From contig CP143430.1 of assembly GCA_039636795.1 (NCBI GenBank), positions 1,674,001 to 1,738,000 on the forward strand: a DNA stretch of 64,000 nucleotides, read 5' to 3'. The notes beneath the pieces were generated by a model. It ran no database searches. It was not told the origin of the DNA and saw nothing but the letters and a program-made list of their open reading frames with translations. Below are positions 55,926 through 64,000 of the stretch, piece by piece; the first letter of the stretch is position 1; every line of letters starts with the position of its first letter. This DNA comes from Micrococcaceae bacterium Sec5.1. GTDB taxonomy: Bacteria; Actinomycetota; Actinomycetes; Actinomycetales; Micrococcaceae. Position numbers and translations under genes: made by a program.

Positions 55926-56905
55926 TGGATATTGACATGAGCGCACTGAGACTCCTGGAGCGTGAGCGTGAAATCCCGCTGGACCTCCTGATTCCCACCA
56001 TCGAGCAAGCGCTCCTGGTGGCCTATCACAAGACGCCCGGTGCCTTCGAGAAGGCCCGCGCCGAGCTGGACCGCAAGAGCGGCCACGTGACCATCTGGGC
56101 AACGGAAATCGACGACGACGGGGAGGCCATCGGGGAGTTCGAGGACACCCCGGCCGGTTTCGGCCGTATCGCTGCAAGCACGGCACGCCAGATCATCCTG
56201 CAGCGTCTTCGCGACGTTGAGGACGATAACGTATTAGGCGAATTCAAGGGTCGCGAAGGCGAACTCGTTGCCGGCATGATCCAGCAGGGCAACAACCCGC
56301 ACATGATCCAGGTAAACCTTGGATCCGTGGAGGCCCTGTTGCCGCCACCCGAGCAGGTTCCTGGTGAGAAGTACATTCACGGCAGCAGGCTTCGTGCCTT
56401 CGTGGTGGATGTCCACCGTGGGGCGAAGGGCCCGTCCATTACGCTTTCGCGTTCGCACCCGGGCCTGGTCCGTAAGTTGTTCGAAATGGAAGTTCCGGAA
56501 ATCGCGGACCGTTCCGTCGAGATCGTGGCACTTGCCCGGGAAGCCGGCCACCGCACCAAGATCGCCGTCAAAGCGAACATCCCCGGTGTCAACGCCAAGG
56601 GCGCTTGCATCGGCGAAATGGGCTCCCGCGTCCGTGCAGTCATGACCGAGCTGAACGATGAAAAGATCGACATCGTGGACTTCAGCGAGGACCCGGCGAC
56701 CTTCATCGCCAACTCCTTGTCACCGTCCCGGGTGAATTCGGTCACTATCACGGACGAGGCAACTCGCTCGGCCCGTGTAGTTGTGCCCGACTACCAGCTC
56801 TCCTTGGCGATCGGCAAGGAAGGCCAGAATGCACGCCTCGCTGCGAAGCTGACCGGATGGCGGATCGATATCGTGTCCGACGCCGCCCCGGCCAAGACCG
56901 ACTAA
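55925..56905 (+). CDS. nusA: Transcription termination/antitermination factor NusA
   Basis: NusA binds RNA polymerase and controls pausing, termination and antitermination. The 326-residue actinobacterial form has the N-terminal polymerase-binding domain, an S1 domain near 125-190 and two KH domains ([18 protein letters not shown] and [19 protein letters not shown]). It lacks the C-terminal acidic repeats of E. coli NusA, which is usual here. Confidence 0.96.
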   Translation: MDIDMSALRLLEREREIPLDLLIPTIEQALLVAYHKTPGAFEKARAELDRKSGHVTIWATEIDDDGEAIGEFEDTPAGFGRIAASTARQIILQRLRDVEDDNVLGEFKGREGELVAGMIQQGNNPHMIQVNLGSVEALLPPPEQVPGEKYIHGSRLRAFVVDVHRGAKGPSITLSRSHPGLVRKLFEMEVPEIADRSVEIVALAREAGHRTKIAVKANIPGVNAKGACIGEMGSRVRAVMTELNDEKIDIVDFSEDPATFIANSLSPSRVNSVTITDEATRSARVVVPDYQLSLAIGKEGQNARLAAKLTGWRIDIVSDAAPAKTD

Positions 56906-56913
56906 CGATCGTT

Positions 56914-56932
56914 CCGGCGGCCTGGCCGCCGG
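56914..56932 (+). terminator. GC hairpin after nusA
   Basis: CCGGCGG pairs with CCGCCGG around a 5-nt loop, 9 bp after the nusA stop. It may attenuate read-through into ylxR-infB. Confidence 0.4.
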
Positions 56933-56986
56933 GAGCCGCGCCGCGCTGGCGGTGTGGCCGGTTTCGGCTGTCCGGGGCCGGGGGGC

Positions 56987-56992
56987 TAGAAT
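56987..56992 (+). promoter_or_regulatory. Possible -10 upstream of ylxR
   Basis: TAGAAT in a GC-rich region, about 108 bp before ylxR. No good -35 is seen. Confidence 0.3.
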
Positions 56993-57099
56993 AGATGGAA
57001 CCGGGCTTACGTCCGGTATCCGCGCGCTTTGACGTGCCTTATCTGCATGTGCAGGGTCGGCCGTCAGCGCAAGTTTGCAGAGGCAGGTAAGGACACGTC

Positions 57100-57441
57100 G
57101 TGGCTGAACTGCTTGAACGCGGCCATGGCCCTGTTCGTACCTGCATCGGATGCCGGAAGCAAGGCTCTCGGTCCGAGCTTGTCCGGCTGGTCGCCCAAGG
57201 CCGTGGTTCGTCCACTGTCCTTGTGGATGTTCGACGCCGGATGGCCGGCAGGGGTGCGTGGCTGCATCCCAGCGAAAAGTGCTTGGCATTGGCAATCAAG
57301 CGGCGTGCTTTCGGAAGGGCCCTTGCGGGCGCTACTGAAACAAGCGCCGTCGAAAGCTACTTCATGTCAGGCGCGCCACTTGTGGAGGCTCAGGCTGCCA
57401 CAGGAAAACCGTCCAAACCTGAAAGCGGGTCAGAAAACTGA
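57100..57441 (+). CDS. ylxR: YlxR family RNA-binding protein (DUF448)
   Basis: A 113-residue protein of the YlxR family, with the diagnostic RTCIGCRKQG and GRGAWLHPSEKCLALAIKRRAF (seen as GRGAWLHPSEKCL). The family binds nucleic acid or the RNase P protein and lies between nusA and infB. GTG start at 57100; GGTAAGGA upstream. Confidence 0.92.
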   Translation: MAELLERGHGPVRTCIGCRKQGSRSELVRLVAQGRGSSTVLVDVRRRMAGRGAWLHPSEKCLALAIKRRAFGRALAGATETSAVESYFMSGAPLVEAQAATGKPSKPESGSEN

Positions 57442-57593
57442 TGGAAACCCGATGAGTTCCCAGCGATGAGTGCGTAACGATGACAACTTTGTTGCGCTCT
57501 GCAATGGGCCTTTTAGTCGCGCTGGCGGCAGGGGCCCGCAGTAAGAAGTAGACGGTTCGTGCCTGGCTCGGTGCGGACCGAGACAGGAGAAAT

Positions 57594-60482
57594 GTGGCCA
57601 AGGTCCGCGTACATGAGCTCGCCAAAGAGCTCGGTATTACTTCCAAAGATGCAGTAACAAAACTGCAGGAATTGGGCGAATTCGTTCGCTCCGCCTCTTC
57701 CACCATTGAGGCCCCCGTCGTGAAGAAGCTTCGCGACGCTTACCCCGGTGCAGGCGCTGCAAAGGCAGCTGCCCCCGCACCTGCAGCCGCCCCCAAGGCT
57801 CCGGCTGCTCCCGCAACATCCCGTCCGGCCGCTCCGGCTCCGGGTCCGGCTGCACCAAAGGCTCCGGCTCCGGCAGCACCCGCCGCGGCTGCACCTGCCG
57901 CCCCCGCTGCATCTGCTCCTGCGGCGCCTGCCCCGGCAGCGCCCTCGGCTCCCGCCGCATCCACGACGCCGTTTTCGGCGAAGCCCGGTGCCCGTCCTGC
58001 TCCCAAGGCAGAGACTCCGGCTCCGTCCCGCCAGGGCGGCCAGGCTCCGCGTCCCGGCGGTCCCCGTCCGGGCAACAACCCCTTCGCTACGTCCCAGGGC
58101 ATGCCCCGCGGCCGTGGTGGCGATGGCGAACGTCCGCCGCGTCCGGGCAACAACCCGTTTGCAACCTCGCAGGGCATGCCCCGTGCAGGTGGCCGCAACG
58201 ATGGCGAACGCCCCGGTGGTCCCCGCCCCGCAGCAGGTGCCGGTGGTCCCCGTCCCGCAGCAGGCAGCGGTGGTCCCCGTCCGGGTGCTCCGCGTCCCGG
58301 TGCACCCCGTCCCGGTGGTGCTCCGCGTCCGGCCGGCGGTCCCGGTGGTGGAAACCGTCCTACTCCGGGCATGATGCCCAACCGCACTGAGCGTCCGGCT
58401 CCCGGTGGCGCAGGTCGTCCCGGTGGCGCAGGCCGTCCGGGTGGCGGCGGACCGGGTCGTCCCGGTGGCGCACCAGGTGCAGGTACCGGTGGCGGCGCTC
58501 CCGCCGGCGGTGGCTTTGGCAAGGGTGGCCGCGGTCGCGGTGGTACCCAGGGTGCCTTCGGCAAGGGCGGCGCCGGTCGTGGCAAGCAGCGCAAGTCGAA
58601 GCGTGCAAAGCGCCAGGAACTGGAGCAGATGAGTGCTCCGTCGCTGGGCGGCGTGTCCGTACCCCGCGGCGATGGCGAGACCATCATCCGTCTGCGCCGT
58701 GGTTCCTCCATCACGGACTTTGCGGAGAAGATCGATGCGAACCCCGCGTCGCTCGTGACCGTTCTGTTCCACCTCGGTGAGATGGCAACGGCCACGCAGT
58801 CCCTCGACGAAGACACCTTTGGATTGCTTGGTGCCGAACTTGGCTACAAGCTCCAGGTTGTTTCGCCGGAAGACGAAGAGCGCGAGCTGCTGGACCAGTT
58901 CGACATCAACATCCAGGACGAGCTCGACGCCGAGGGTGACGATGTCCTCGAGGCACGCCCGCCGGTTGTCACCGTCATGGGTCACGTTGACCACGGTAAG
59001 ACCCGCCTGCTTGATGCCATCCGCAACTCCAACGTTGTGGCCGGCGAGCACGGTGGAATCACCCAGCACATCGGTGCTTACCAGATCAGCCACATCCACG
59101 AGGGCACGGCCCGCGACATCACGTTCATTGACACCCCCGGTCACGAGGCCTTCACGGCCATGCGTGCACGTGGTGCCAAGGTCACCGACATCGCGATCCT
59201 GGTTGTTGCAGCCGACGACGGCGTTATGCCGCAGACGGTGGAAGCACTCAACCACGCCCAGGCAGCCAACGTGCCGATCGTCGTCGCAGTGAACAAGATC
59301 GACAAGGAAGGCGCCAACCCTGACAAGGTCAAGGGGCAGCTCACCGAGTACGGCCTGGTTCCCGAAGAATACGGTGGCGACACCATGTTCGTTGAGGTTT
59401 CTGCGCGCCAGAACCTCAACATCGATGAACTGATCGACGCCGTCCTGCTGACGGCCGACGCCGCACTGGACCTGCGTGCCAACCCGGACAAGGACGCTCG
59501 AGGCATTGCCATTGAAGCGAACCTGGACAAGGGCCGCGGTTCCGTGGCCACCGTTCTGGTGCAGTCCGGTACCTTGGCCGTGGGTGACACGATCGTGGCC
59601 GGTACGGCTCACGGCCGCGTCCGTGCCATGTTCGACGAGAACGGCGAGGCACTCGATGTCGCACTGCCGTCCCGCCCGGTCCAGGTCCTCGGCCTGTCCA
59701 ACGTGCCGCGTGCAGGTGACACCTTCCTGGTGACCCCGGACGAGCGTACGGCCCGCCAGATCGCCGAGAAGCGTGAAGCTGCCGACCGCAACGCCGCACT
59801 GGCGAAGCGTCGCAAGCGCATCAGCCTGGAAGACTTTGACCAGGCCGTTGCTGAAGGCAAGATCGACACCCTCAACCTCATCCTCAAGGGTGACGTTTCC
59901 GGTGCCGTGGAAGCCCTCGAAGACGCCTTGCTCAAGATCGATGTCGGAGACGACGACGTTCAGCTCCGTGTCATCCACCGCGGTGTGGGTGCCATCACGC
60001 AGAACGACGTCAACCTGGCAACAGTGGACAACGCCATCATCATCGGCTTCAACGTCAAGCCGGCTGAGCGCGTCGCCGAACTGGCTGACCGTGAAGGCGT
60101 GGACATGCGCTTCTACTCCGTCATCTACGCAGCAATCGATGACATTGAGATGGCCCTCAAGGGCATGCTCAAGCCGGAGTACGAAGAAGTCCAGCTCGGT
60201 ACTGCCGAAGTCCGCGAAGTCTTCCGTTCCTCCAAGTTCGGAAACATCGCCGGTTCGATCGTCCGCACTGGCATCATCCGCCGTAACACCAAGGCACGTG
60301 TTAGCCGCGACGGCAAGGTCATCGGTGACAACCTCACCGTTGAGACGCTCAAGCGCTTCAAGGATGACGCAACCGAAGTCCGTACCGACTTCGAGTGTGG
60401 TATCGGTCTTGGCTCGTTCAACGACATCTCCGAAGGCGACATCATCGAGACCTTCGAGATGCGCGAAAAGCCGCGCGTCTAG
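57594..60482 (+). CDS. infB: Translation initiation factor IF-2
   Basis: IF-2 places initiator tRNA on the 30S subunit and uses GTP. The 962-residue product has an N-terminal IF2N domain, then a long Pro/Ala/Gly-rich disordered region (about 50-330), then the GTPase domain: G1 [16 protein letters not shown] (G3), NKID (G4), and the EF-Tu-like and C-terminal domains. It starts with GTG at 57594 after AGGAGAA. The low-complexity part makes long shadow ORFs on the other strand. Confidence 0.97.
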   Translation: MAKVRVHELAKELGITSKDAVTKLQELGEFVRSASSTIEAPVVKKLRDAYPGAGAAKAAAPAPAAAPKAPAAPATSRPAAPAPGPAAPKAPAPAAPAAAAPAAPAASAPAAPAPAAPSAPAASTTPFSAKPGARPAPKAETPAPSRQGGQAPRPGGPRPGNNPFATSQGMPRGRGGDGERPPRPGNNPFATSQGMPRAGGRNDGERPGGPRPAAGAGGPRPAAGSGGPRPGAPRPGAPRPGGAPRPAGGPGGGNRPTPGMMPNRTERPAPGGAGRPGGAGRPGGGGPGRPGGAPGAGTGGGAPAGGGFGKGGRGRGGTQGAFGKGGAGRGKQRKSKRAKRQELEQMSAPSLGGVSVPRGDGETIIRLRRGSSITDFAEKIDANPASLVTVLFHLGEMATATQSLDEDTFGLLGAELGYKLQVVSPEDEERELLDQFDINIQDELDAEGDDVLEARPPVVTVMGHVDHGKTRLLDAIRNSNVVAGEHGGITQHIGAYQISHIHEGTARDITFIDTPGHEAFTAMRARGAKVTDIAILVVAADDGVMPQTVEALNHAQAANVPIVVAVNKIDKEGANPDKVKGQLTEYGLVPEEYGGDTMFVEVSARQNLNIDELIDAVLLTADAALDLRANPDKDARGIAIEANLDKGRGSVATVLVQSGTLAVGDTIVAGTAHGRVRAMFDENGEALDVALPSRPVQVLGLSNVPRAGDTFLVTPDERTARQIAEKREAADRNAALAKRRKRISLEDFDQAVAEGKIDTLNLILKGDVSGAVEALEDALLKIDVGDDDVQLRVIHRGVGAITQNDVNLATVDNAIIIGFNVKPAERVAELADREGVDMRFYSVIYAAIDDIEMALKGMLKPEYEEVQLGTAEVREVFRSSKFGNIAGSIVRTGIIRRNTKARVSRDGKVIGDNLTVETLKRFKDDATEVRTDFECGIGLGSFNDISEGDIIETFEMREKPRV

Positions 60483-60493
60483 GTTCCGCTTGG

Positions 60494-60527
60494 AGCGGGT
60501 CCGTCGGGTAGCCCCGGCGGACCCGTT
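60494..60527 (+). terminator. Hairpin between infB and rbfA
   Basis: CGGGTCCG (60496-60503) pairs with CGGACCCG (60518-60525), with a second inner CGGG/CCCG stem. It directly follows the infB stop and may partly stop transcription before rbfA. Confidence 0.5.
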
Positions 60528-60559
60528 CCGTACCCGTTTCTACTTTCCAGGAGGAAGTC

Positions 60560-61072
60560 ATGGCCGATCCGGCACGCGCTGCCAAGTTGGCGCAGCGGAT
60601 AAAGGTCGTCGTCGCCGAGGCCCTCGGCCGCAGGGTCAAGGACCCACGCGTCGAGTCCATCACGATCACGGACGCCCGCGTCACCAACGACCTTCAGCAC
60701 GCCACCATTTACTACACCGTCTTTGGTGACGAGATTGCCCACGCGGATGCCGCCAGGGCATTGGAGAAGGCCAAGGGTGTGCTGCGACAGGAAGTCGGCC
60801 GCAACATCACTGTCCGGCTTACTCCCACCCTCGAGTTCGTTGCTGACCAGATTCCGGTCAATGCATCCAACCTTGAGGAGCTGCTTCGTGAAGCAAAGCG
60901 TCGCGACGCCGAGGTAGCCGCTTTGGCTGCCGGTGCCAAGCACGCAGGCGAGGCTGACCCCTATAAGGGCGAGGCTTCCGAGGGCTCCGAAGAAATCGAC
61001 GAAGACGACTTCGACGAAGAAGACATCGACCTCGCGGACGATGACGAACTCGACGAAGACGCCAACCGCTAA
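60560..61072 (+). CDS. rbfA: Ribosome-binding factor A
   Basis: RbfA helps 16S rRNA processing in 30S assembly. The 170-residue product has the KH-like core of about 115 residues, with ITDARVTNDLQHATIYYTVFG and RLTPTLEFVADQ, then an acidic tail of about 40 residues rich in Asp and Glu, usual in actinobacterial RbfA. ATG 60560 follows CAGGAGGAA. Confidence 0.96.
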   Translation: MADPARAAKLAQRIKVVVAEALGRRVKDPRVESITITDARVTNDLQHATIYYTVFGDEIAHADAARALEKAKGVLRQEVGRNITVRLTPTLEFVADQIPVNASNLEELLREAKRRDAEVAALAAGAKHAGEADPYKGEASEGSEEIDEDDFDEEDIDLADDDELDEDANR

Positions 61073-61081
61073 GAATCTTTT

Positions 61082-61146
61082 GAGTTTGTGTACACGTAAT
61101 GCCCTTGGGACGCGTTCCCAGGGGCATTACGTGTGTACACAAACTC
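61082..61146. terminator. Long hairpin after rbfA
   Basis: A 29-bp stem (left arm 61082-61110, right arm to 61146) with one 2-nt bulge and a small loop. It ends the translation cluster and extends to within 15 nt of the deaminase start. Confidence 0.85.
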
Positions 61147-61148
61147 GC

Positions 61149-61154
61149 TAGTAT
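61149..61154 (+). promoter_or_regulatory. Putative -10 of the deaminase gene (leaderless)
   Basis: TAGTAT ends 6 nt before the deaminase ATG; the -35 would fall in the right arm of the rbfA terminator. Confidence 0.5.
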
Positions 61155-61160
61155 CTGAAC

Positions 61161-61661
61161 ATGTCCGCGCACAACGCCCAGCAGCATGATGAATTCCTGA
61201 ACCGTGATGAATTCCTGAACCGGGCCATACGGCTCGCAGTTCAGAACGTCTCCGACGGCGGTGGGCCGTTTGGCGCTGTTGTCGTCACGCCGGACGGCAG
61301 CGTCCATGAGGGTGTCAACCGCGTAACGCGAGACAACGATCCCACGGCGCATGCCGAAGTGGTGGCCATTCGCCGTGCCGCAGCGGATCTGGGCAGCTTC
61401 GATCTCAGCGGCTCGGTTCTCTATGCCAGTTGCGAGCCTTGCCCCTTGTGCCTCTCGGCCACACTCTGGGCCAGGATTGGCCGGGTGTATTTCGCTGCGG
61501 ATCGGCACGGAGCCGCCAGGGCCGGTTTCGATGATGCAGTGTTCTACGAGTACTTCGCCGGTACGCGGCCTGAGCTGCTTCCTGTGGAACATGCGCCGGT
61601 AGCTGCCTCCGAGACACCCTTTGAGGCCTGGCGGAACAACACCGAACGCACCGACTACTAG
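61161..61661 (+). CDS. Nucleoside/guanine deaminase-family protein (CMP/dCMP deaminase fold)
   Basis: A 166-residue zinc deaminase. The zinc motifs are HAEVVAIRRAA and SCEPCPLC (PCxxC). It probably deaminates guanine or another purine/pyrimidine base (GuaD-like). The N terminus has a tandem DEFLNR duplication (DEFLNRDEFLNRA) not typical of the family. There is no ribosome site, which fits a leaderless mRNA. Confidence 0.87.
   Translation: MSAHNAQQHDEFLNRDEFLNRAIRLAVQNVSDGGGPFGAVVVTPDGSVHEGVNRVTRDNDPTAHAEVVAIRRAAADLGSFDLSGSVLYASCEPCPLCLSATLWARIGRVYFAADRHGAARAGFDDAVFYEYFAGTRPELLPVEHAPVAASETPFEAWRNNTERTDY
61185..61220 (+). repeat. 18-bp in-frame tandem duplication
   Basis: Two 18-bp units starting GATGAATTCCTGAACCG encode DEFLNR twice at the deaminase N terminus. 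Confidence 0.75.
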
Positions 61662-61667
61662 CGGCCC

Positions 61668-62822
61668 TTACGGCCGGGCAGGAAGCCGGCTGACGCCGTC
61701 GAGCAGTTCCTGCTGATCGCCGCACAACGCAATCCGGATCCAATCCTCGCCGATCGACCCAAAAGCGGTGCCTGGCGCGAAGGCGACACCCGAATCCGCC
61801 AGGAACGCGTGCACCCAGGCCCGGACGTCGCCGCCACTGACATGGGAGACATTGGCCCACAGGTAGAAAGCTCCCTGTGCGCCGAGGAAGGGGATGCCCT
61901 TGCCTTCCAGGATGGCGGAAGCGGCGTCACGGTTGCTCCTATAGTGGTTTCGCGCGTCCGTCACGTAGTCCTGGGGGCCGGTCAACGCGGCCAAGGCCGC
62001 ATACTGCGATGGCGAGGCAACGCAGGAAACGATTGCTTCCATGACATTGTTCATCCTCTTTTCCATGCCCGGCGGGCAGATCAAGGCTCCGATTCGCAGG
62101 CCGGTGAGCCCGTAGGTCTTTGACAGTGTCAGTGATGTGAAGACGCGTGCCTCACCGGGGATGTCGCTATCGAAGCGGACAGGGCTGACATGCGGGACGT
62201 CAAAGGTGAAGGCTTCATAGCACTCATCAGAGATGATCCAGAGATCGTGCCGGACGGCGAGTTCCACGAGCTGCCGGGTCGCGTCCTCGCTGATGACGGC
62301 GCCCAGGGGGTTGGAGGGCGAGTTCAGCATGAGGACCCGGGTCTGCCCAGTGATGAGGGCTTCGATGTCCTCGATGTCCGGCTGGAAGTCGTTATGCGGA
62401 TACAGGGGATACGGAACGGGCACCGCGTGGAGGAGCCGACTGGTCATGGCGAACGTGGGGTAGCCGGGGTTGGGCAGGAGGATTTCATCGCCGGGGGAGA
62501 GAAGCAGGCTCATGGCGAAGTGCAGGCCTTGTTGGGCTCCGTCCACTATGTAGACGCGTTCGGCACCGATATCCACGTGATGATGCTCACGGAATCTCTT
62601 GGCGAAGGCTTCGCGGAGCGCGGGAATTCCTGCGTTTGGGGTGTAGTTGGTTTCGTCCCGTTCAAGGCACGCTATTCCGGCGTCGAGGACGTGCCGTGGG
62701 AGCGCAAAGCCCGGCTCGCCGATGCTGAGCACGATCGCCCCGGGGGTGGTCCAGGCGGCCTCAGTGATTTCTCGGATCTGGTTCACGGGGACATCGCGGA
62801 CGTGTGCTGCAAGCTCAGGCAT
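61668..62822 (-). CDS. Class I/II (PLP-dependent) aminotransferase
   Basis: A 384-residue fold-type I PLP enzyme. Motifs: SIGEPGFALP, DGAQQGLHFAM (PLP phosphate), NSPSNPLGAV, and the PLP Lys in SLTLSKTYGLTGLRIG. It may act on aromatic or other amino acids; the substrate is open. It has a ribosome-like AGGA only 9 nt away, but TAGGAT ends 7 nt before ATG 62822, so a leaderless mRNA is likely. It is divergent from truB. Confidence 0.9.
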   Translation of the reverse strand: MPELAAHVRDVPVNQIREITEAAWTTPGAIVLSIGEPGFALPRHVLDAGIACLERDETNYTPNAGIPALREAFAKRFREHHHVDIGAERVYIVDGAQQGLHFAMSLLLSPGDEILLPNPGYPTFAMTSRLLHAVPVPYPLYPHNDFQPDIEDIEALITGQTRVLMLNSPSNPLGAVISEDATRQLVELAVRHDLWIISDECYEAFTFDVPHVSPVRFDSDIPGEARVFTSLTLSKTYGLTGLRIGALICPPGMEKRMNNVMEAIVSCVASPSQYAALAALTGPQDYVTDARNHYRSNRDAASAILEGKGIPFLGAQGAFYLWANVSHVSGGDVRAWVHAFLADSGVAFAPGTAFGSIGEDWIRIALCGDQQELLDGVSRLPARP

Positions 62823-62829
62823 GGGAGCT

Positions 62830-62835
62830 ATCCTA
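62830..62835 (-). promoter_or_regulatory. Putative -10 of the aminotransferase gene
   Basis: TAGGAT on the minus strand ends 7 nt before the ATG. It is interlocked with the truB promoter. Confidence 0.5.
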
Positions 62836-62843
62836 GCCACCCA

Positions 62844-62849
62844 TATACT
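62844..62849 (+). promoter_or_regulatory. Putative -10 of truB (leaderless)
   Basis: TATACT ends 7 nt before the GTG start of truB, with no ribosome site. Confidence 0.55.
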
Positions 62850-62856
62850 GGTAAGC

Positions 62857-63789
62857 GTGCTTTCTGGACTGGTAATCGTTGACAAACCGCAGGGATGGAC
62901 CAGCCATGATGTGGTTGGCCGGATGCGGCGGCTGGCCGGTACCCGGAAAGTGGGGCATGCTGGAACGCTTGATCCCATGGCTACAGGCGTGCTGGTCCTT
63001 GGGATCAACAAGGCCACACGTCTCCTGACCTACATTGTGGGAACGTCCAAGACGTATACGGCCACTATCAGGCTCGGCGAAACCACCATCACCGATGACG
63101 CCGAAGGCGAAGTTACCCAGGCGCGCAGCGCAGTGGAGGTCAGCGACGAAGCGATTGCTCAAGGCGTCGCCGCCCTCACGGGCCCCATCCAGCAGGTACC
63201 CAGCAGCGTCAGCGCGATCAAGGTCAACGGTGAACGCTCCTATGCCCGTGTCCGCTCCGGCGAAGAAGTCAAGCTTGCGGCCCGGCCCGTCACCATCCAC
63301 CGCTTCGACATCCACTCCATCACCAGGATCGACGGCGGCCGGGTAGTCGACGTCGATGTCACCGTGGAATGTTCCTCCGGCACGTACATCCGGGCCTTGG
63401 CCCGCGACCTCGGCATCGCCTTGGGCGTCGGCGGACATCTCACCGCATTGCGGAGGACGCAGGTGGGCCCTTACACGATCGACCAGGCGCGGACGCTGGA
63501 AGAACTCGCCCGGGAACTCGAAGTCCTGGACATGTCCCTTGCGGCGCGTTCCCTGATGCCCAACCGGGAATTGAGCGATCAGGAAACCACCGAGATCTCC
63601 TTTGGCAGACGCATCGCCGCAGGCCCTGGCGCCGGAACGCCGGCAGCTGCCACTGCTGAGAATCCTGCCGCAGCGTTCGCGCCGTCGGGAGAGCTGGTGG
63701 CCCTGTTGGCCGATACGGGGAGCTTTGCGAAGCCTGTGTTGGTCTTTGCCCCCGGAACCGGCACCGCCACAGTCGGCGAGGAAAAGTAG
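62857..63789 (+). CDS. truB: tRNA pseudouridine synthase B
   Basis: TruB makes pseudouridine 55 in the T loop of tRNA. The 310-residue product has LVIVDKPQGWTSHDVVGRMR, the catalytic Asp in GHAGTLDPMATGVLVLG, YTATIRLGE, and SSGTYIRALARDLG. GTG 62857 gives the usual start and lies 7 nt from TATACT. The last about 60 residues are an Ala-rich extension. Confidence 0.95.
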   Translation: MLSGLVIVDKPQGWTSHDVVGRMRRLAGTRKVGHAGTLDPMATGVLVLGINKATRLLTYIVGTSKTYTATIRLGETTITDDAEGEVTQARSAVEVSDEAIAQGVAALTGPIQQVPSSVSAIKVNGERSYARVRSGEEVKLAARPVTIHRFDIHSITRIDGGRVVDVDVTVECSSGTYIRALARDLGIALGVGGHLTALRRTQVGPYTIDQARTLEELARELEVLDMSLAARSLMPNRELSDQETTEISFGRRIAAGPGAGTPAAATAENPAAAFAPSGELVALLADTGSFAKPVLVFAPGTGTATVGEEK

Positions 63790-63791
63790 GC

Positions 63792-64000
63792 ATGGACGGC
63801 TATTTCTACTCCATCCTTATTGTTGGTTTGGTATCCACGATCGCGTGCGTCGTGGCAGGTTTGATGAAGAAAGCCCCCAACGACGTCACAATCTTTTCCG
63901 TGTTGGCTGTGGAGCTGGCCCTGCTGGTCTACTTGGTTGGCTCGATTGTCCGCGTTGCCACGGGTGAACAGATGGCCGGCGAAGCCTGGGAGTTCTGGGG
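63792..64000 (+). CDS. Membrane protein, cut by the window end
   Basis: The first 69 residues of a protein continue beyond the edge. They contain two hydrophobic helices (about 6-24 and 35-54), separated by a basic segment with KKAPND. In related genomes a small membrane protein follows truB before ribF (from memory). ATG is 2 bp after the truB stop. Confidence 0.7.
   Translation, partial: MDGYFYSILIVGLVSTIACVVAGLMKKAPNDVTIFSVLAVELALLVYLVGSIVRVATGEQMAGEAWEFW

Noticed and set aside
57513..59978. 821-residue open frame on the minus strand over infB
   Set aside because: It is the complement of the Pro/Ala/Gly-rich and GTPase parts of infB. It has Gly/Arg/Cys/Thr-rich low-complexity sequence, no family motif and no promoter.
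1..64000. CRISPR arrays, prophage, tRNA or rRNA genes
   Set aside because: No regularly spaced repeats, phage structural genes or RNA gene signatures were noticed when reading the window.

Overview
The window looks like a chromosomal segment of a high-GC actinobacterium of the Micrococcaceae, most like Arthrobacter or Paenarthrobacter. The evidence is the strong GC bias, the actinobacterial housekeeping order pyrH-frr-cdsA, dxr-M50 protease-ispG-GNAT-proS and rimP-nusA-ylxR-infB-rbfA-truB, actinobacterial families (DivIVA-repeat protein, DUF4383, DUF4439, DUF222/HNH, Rv2498c-type lyase), and several apparently leaderless promoters (TANNNT ending 6-7 nt before the start codon).

Layout. 1-3083: core genes pyrH, frr, cdsA and a DivIVA-repeat protein. 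3097-9852: a carboxylate-uptake region. Two solute:sodium symporters, each with a small membrane partner, surround a LytS-like histidine kinase and a LytTR response regulator. 9931-13558: a PHP-domain protein, three small membrane or secreted proteins and an Lrp/AsnC regulator. 13780-17407: a branched-chain 2-oxoacid dehydrogenase operon (E1 alpha, E1 beta, E2). 17512-20333: an NAD-dependent epimerase/dehydratase and a DUF222/HNH endonuclease. 20412-29141: a TetR regulator divergent from a leucine-degradation operon (acyl-CoA carboxylase beta and alpha, acyl-CoA dehydrogenase, 3-oxoacid CoA-transferase A and B, MaoC hydratase, CitE-like lyase). It matches in gene content the M. tuberculosis Rv2498c-Rv2504c region and suggests the (R)-HMG-CoA route, possibly with itaconate breakdown. 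29211-31029: an IS1182-family element. 31030-39612: a LacI-controlled sugar cluster (ABC importer, two Gfo/Idh/MocA oxidoreductases, a TIM-barrel isomerase/epimerase, a ThuA protein), probably for a sugar degraded through 3-keto intermediates. 39615-41093: a lipase-maturation-factor-like membrane protein.

From 41194 core genes resume: dxr, the M50 site-2 protease, a YciI protein, ispG and a GNAT protein. A lipoprotein gene between 16-bp direct repeats and a TetR/ABC-transporter operon (46301-49170) interrupt the series before proS, a TauE exporter, an APH-like kinase, a VIT-family transporter and a DUF4439 ferritin-like protein. The translation cluster rimP-nusA-ylxR-infB-rbfA follows, then a deaminase, an aminotransferase, truB and a truncated membrane protein at the right edge.

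How it works together. Regulatory DNA ties the catabolic block together. CRP/GlxR-like dyads (TGTGA-N6-TCACA) lie upstream of the acetate-type symporter operon, the branched-chain dehydrogenase operon and the leucine operon. A 21-bp-period direct repeat fits the LytTR regulator. Two identical 12-bp palindromes flank the LacI/ABC intergenic region. I saw no CRISPR array, prophage, tRNA or rRNA gene.
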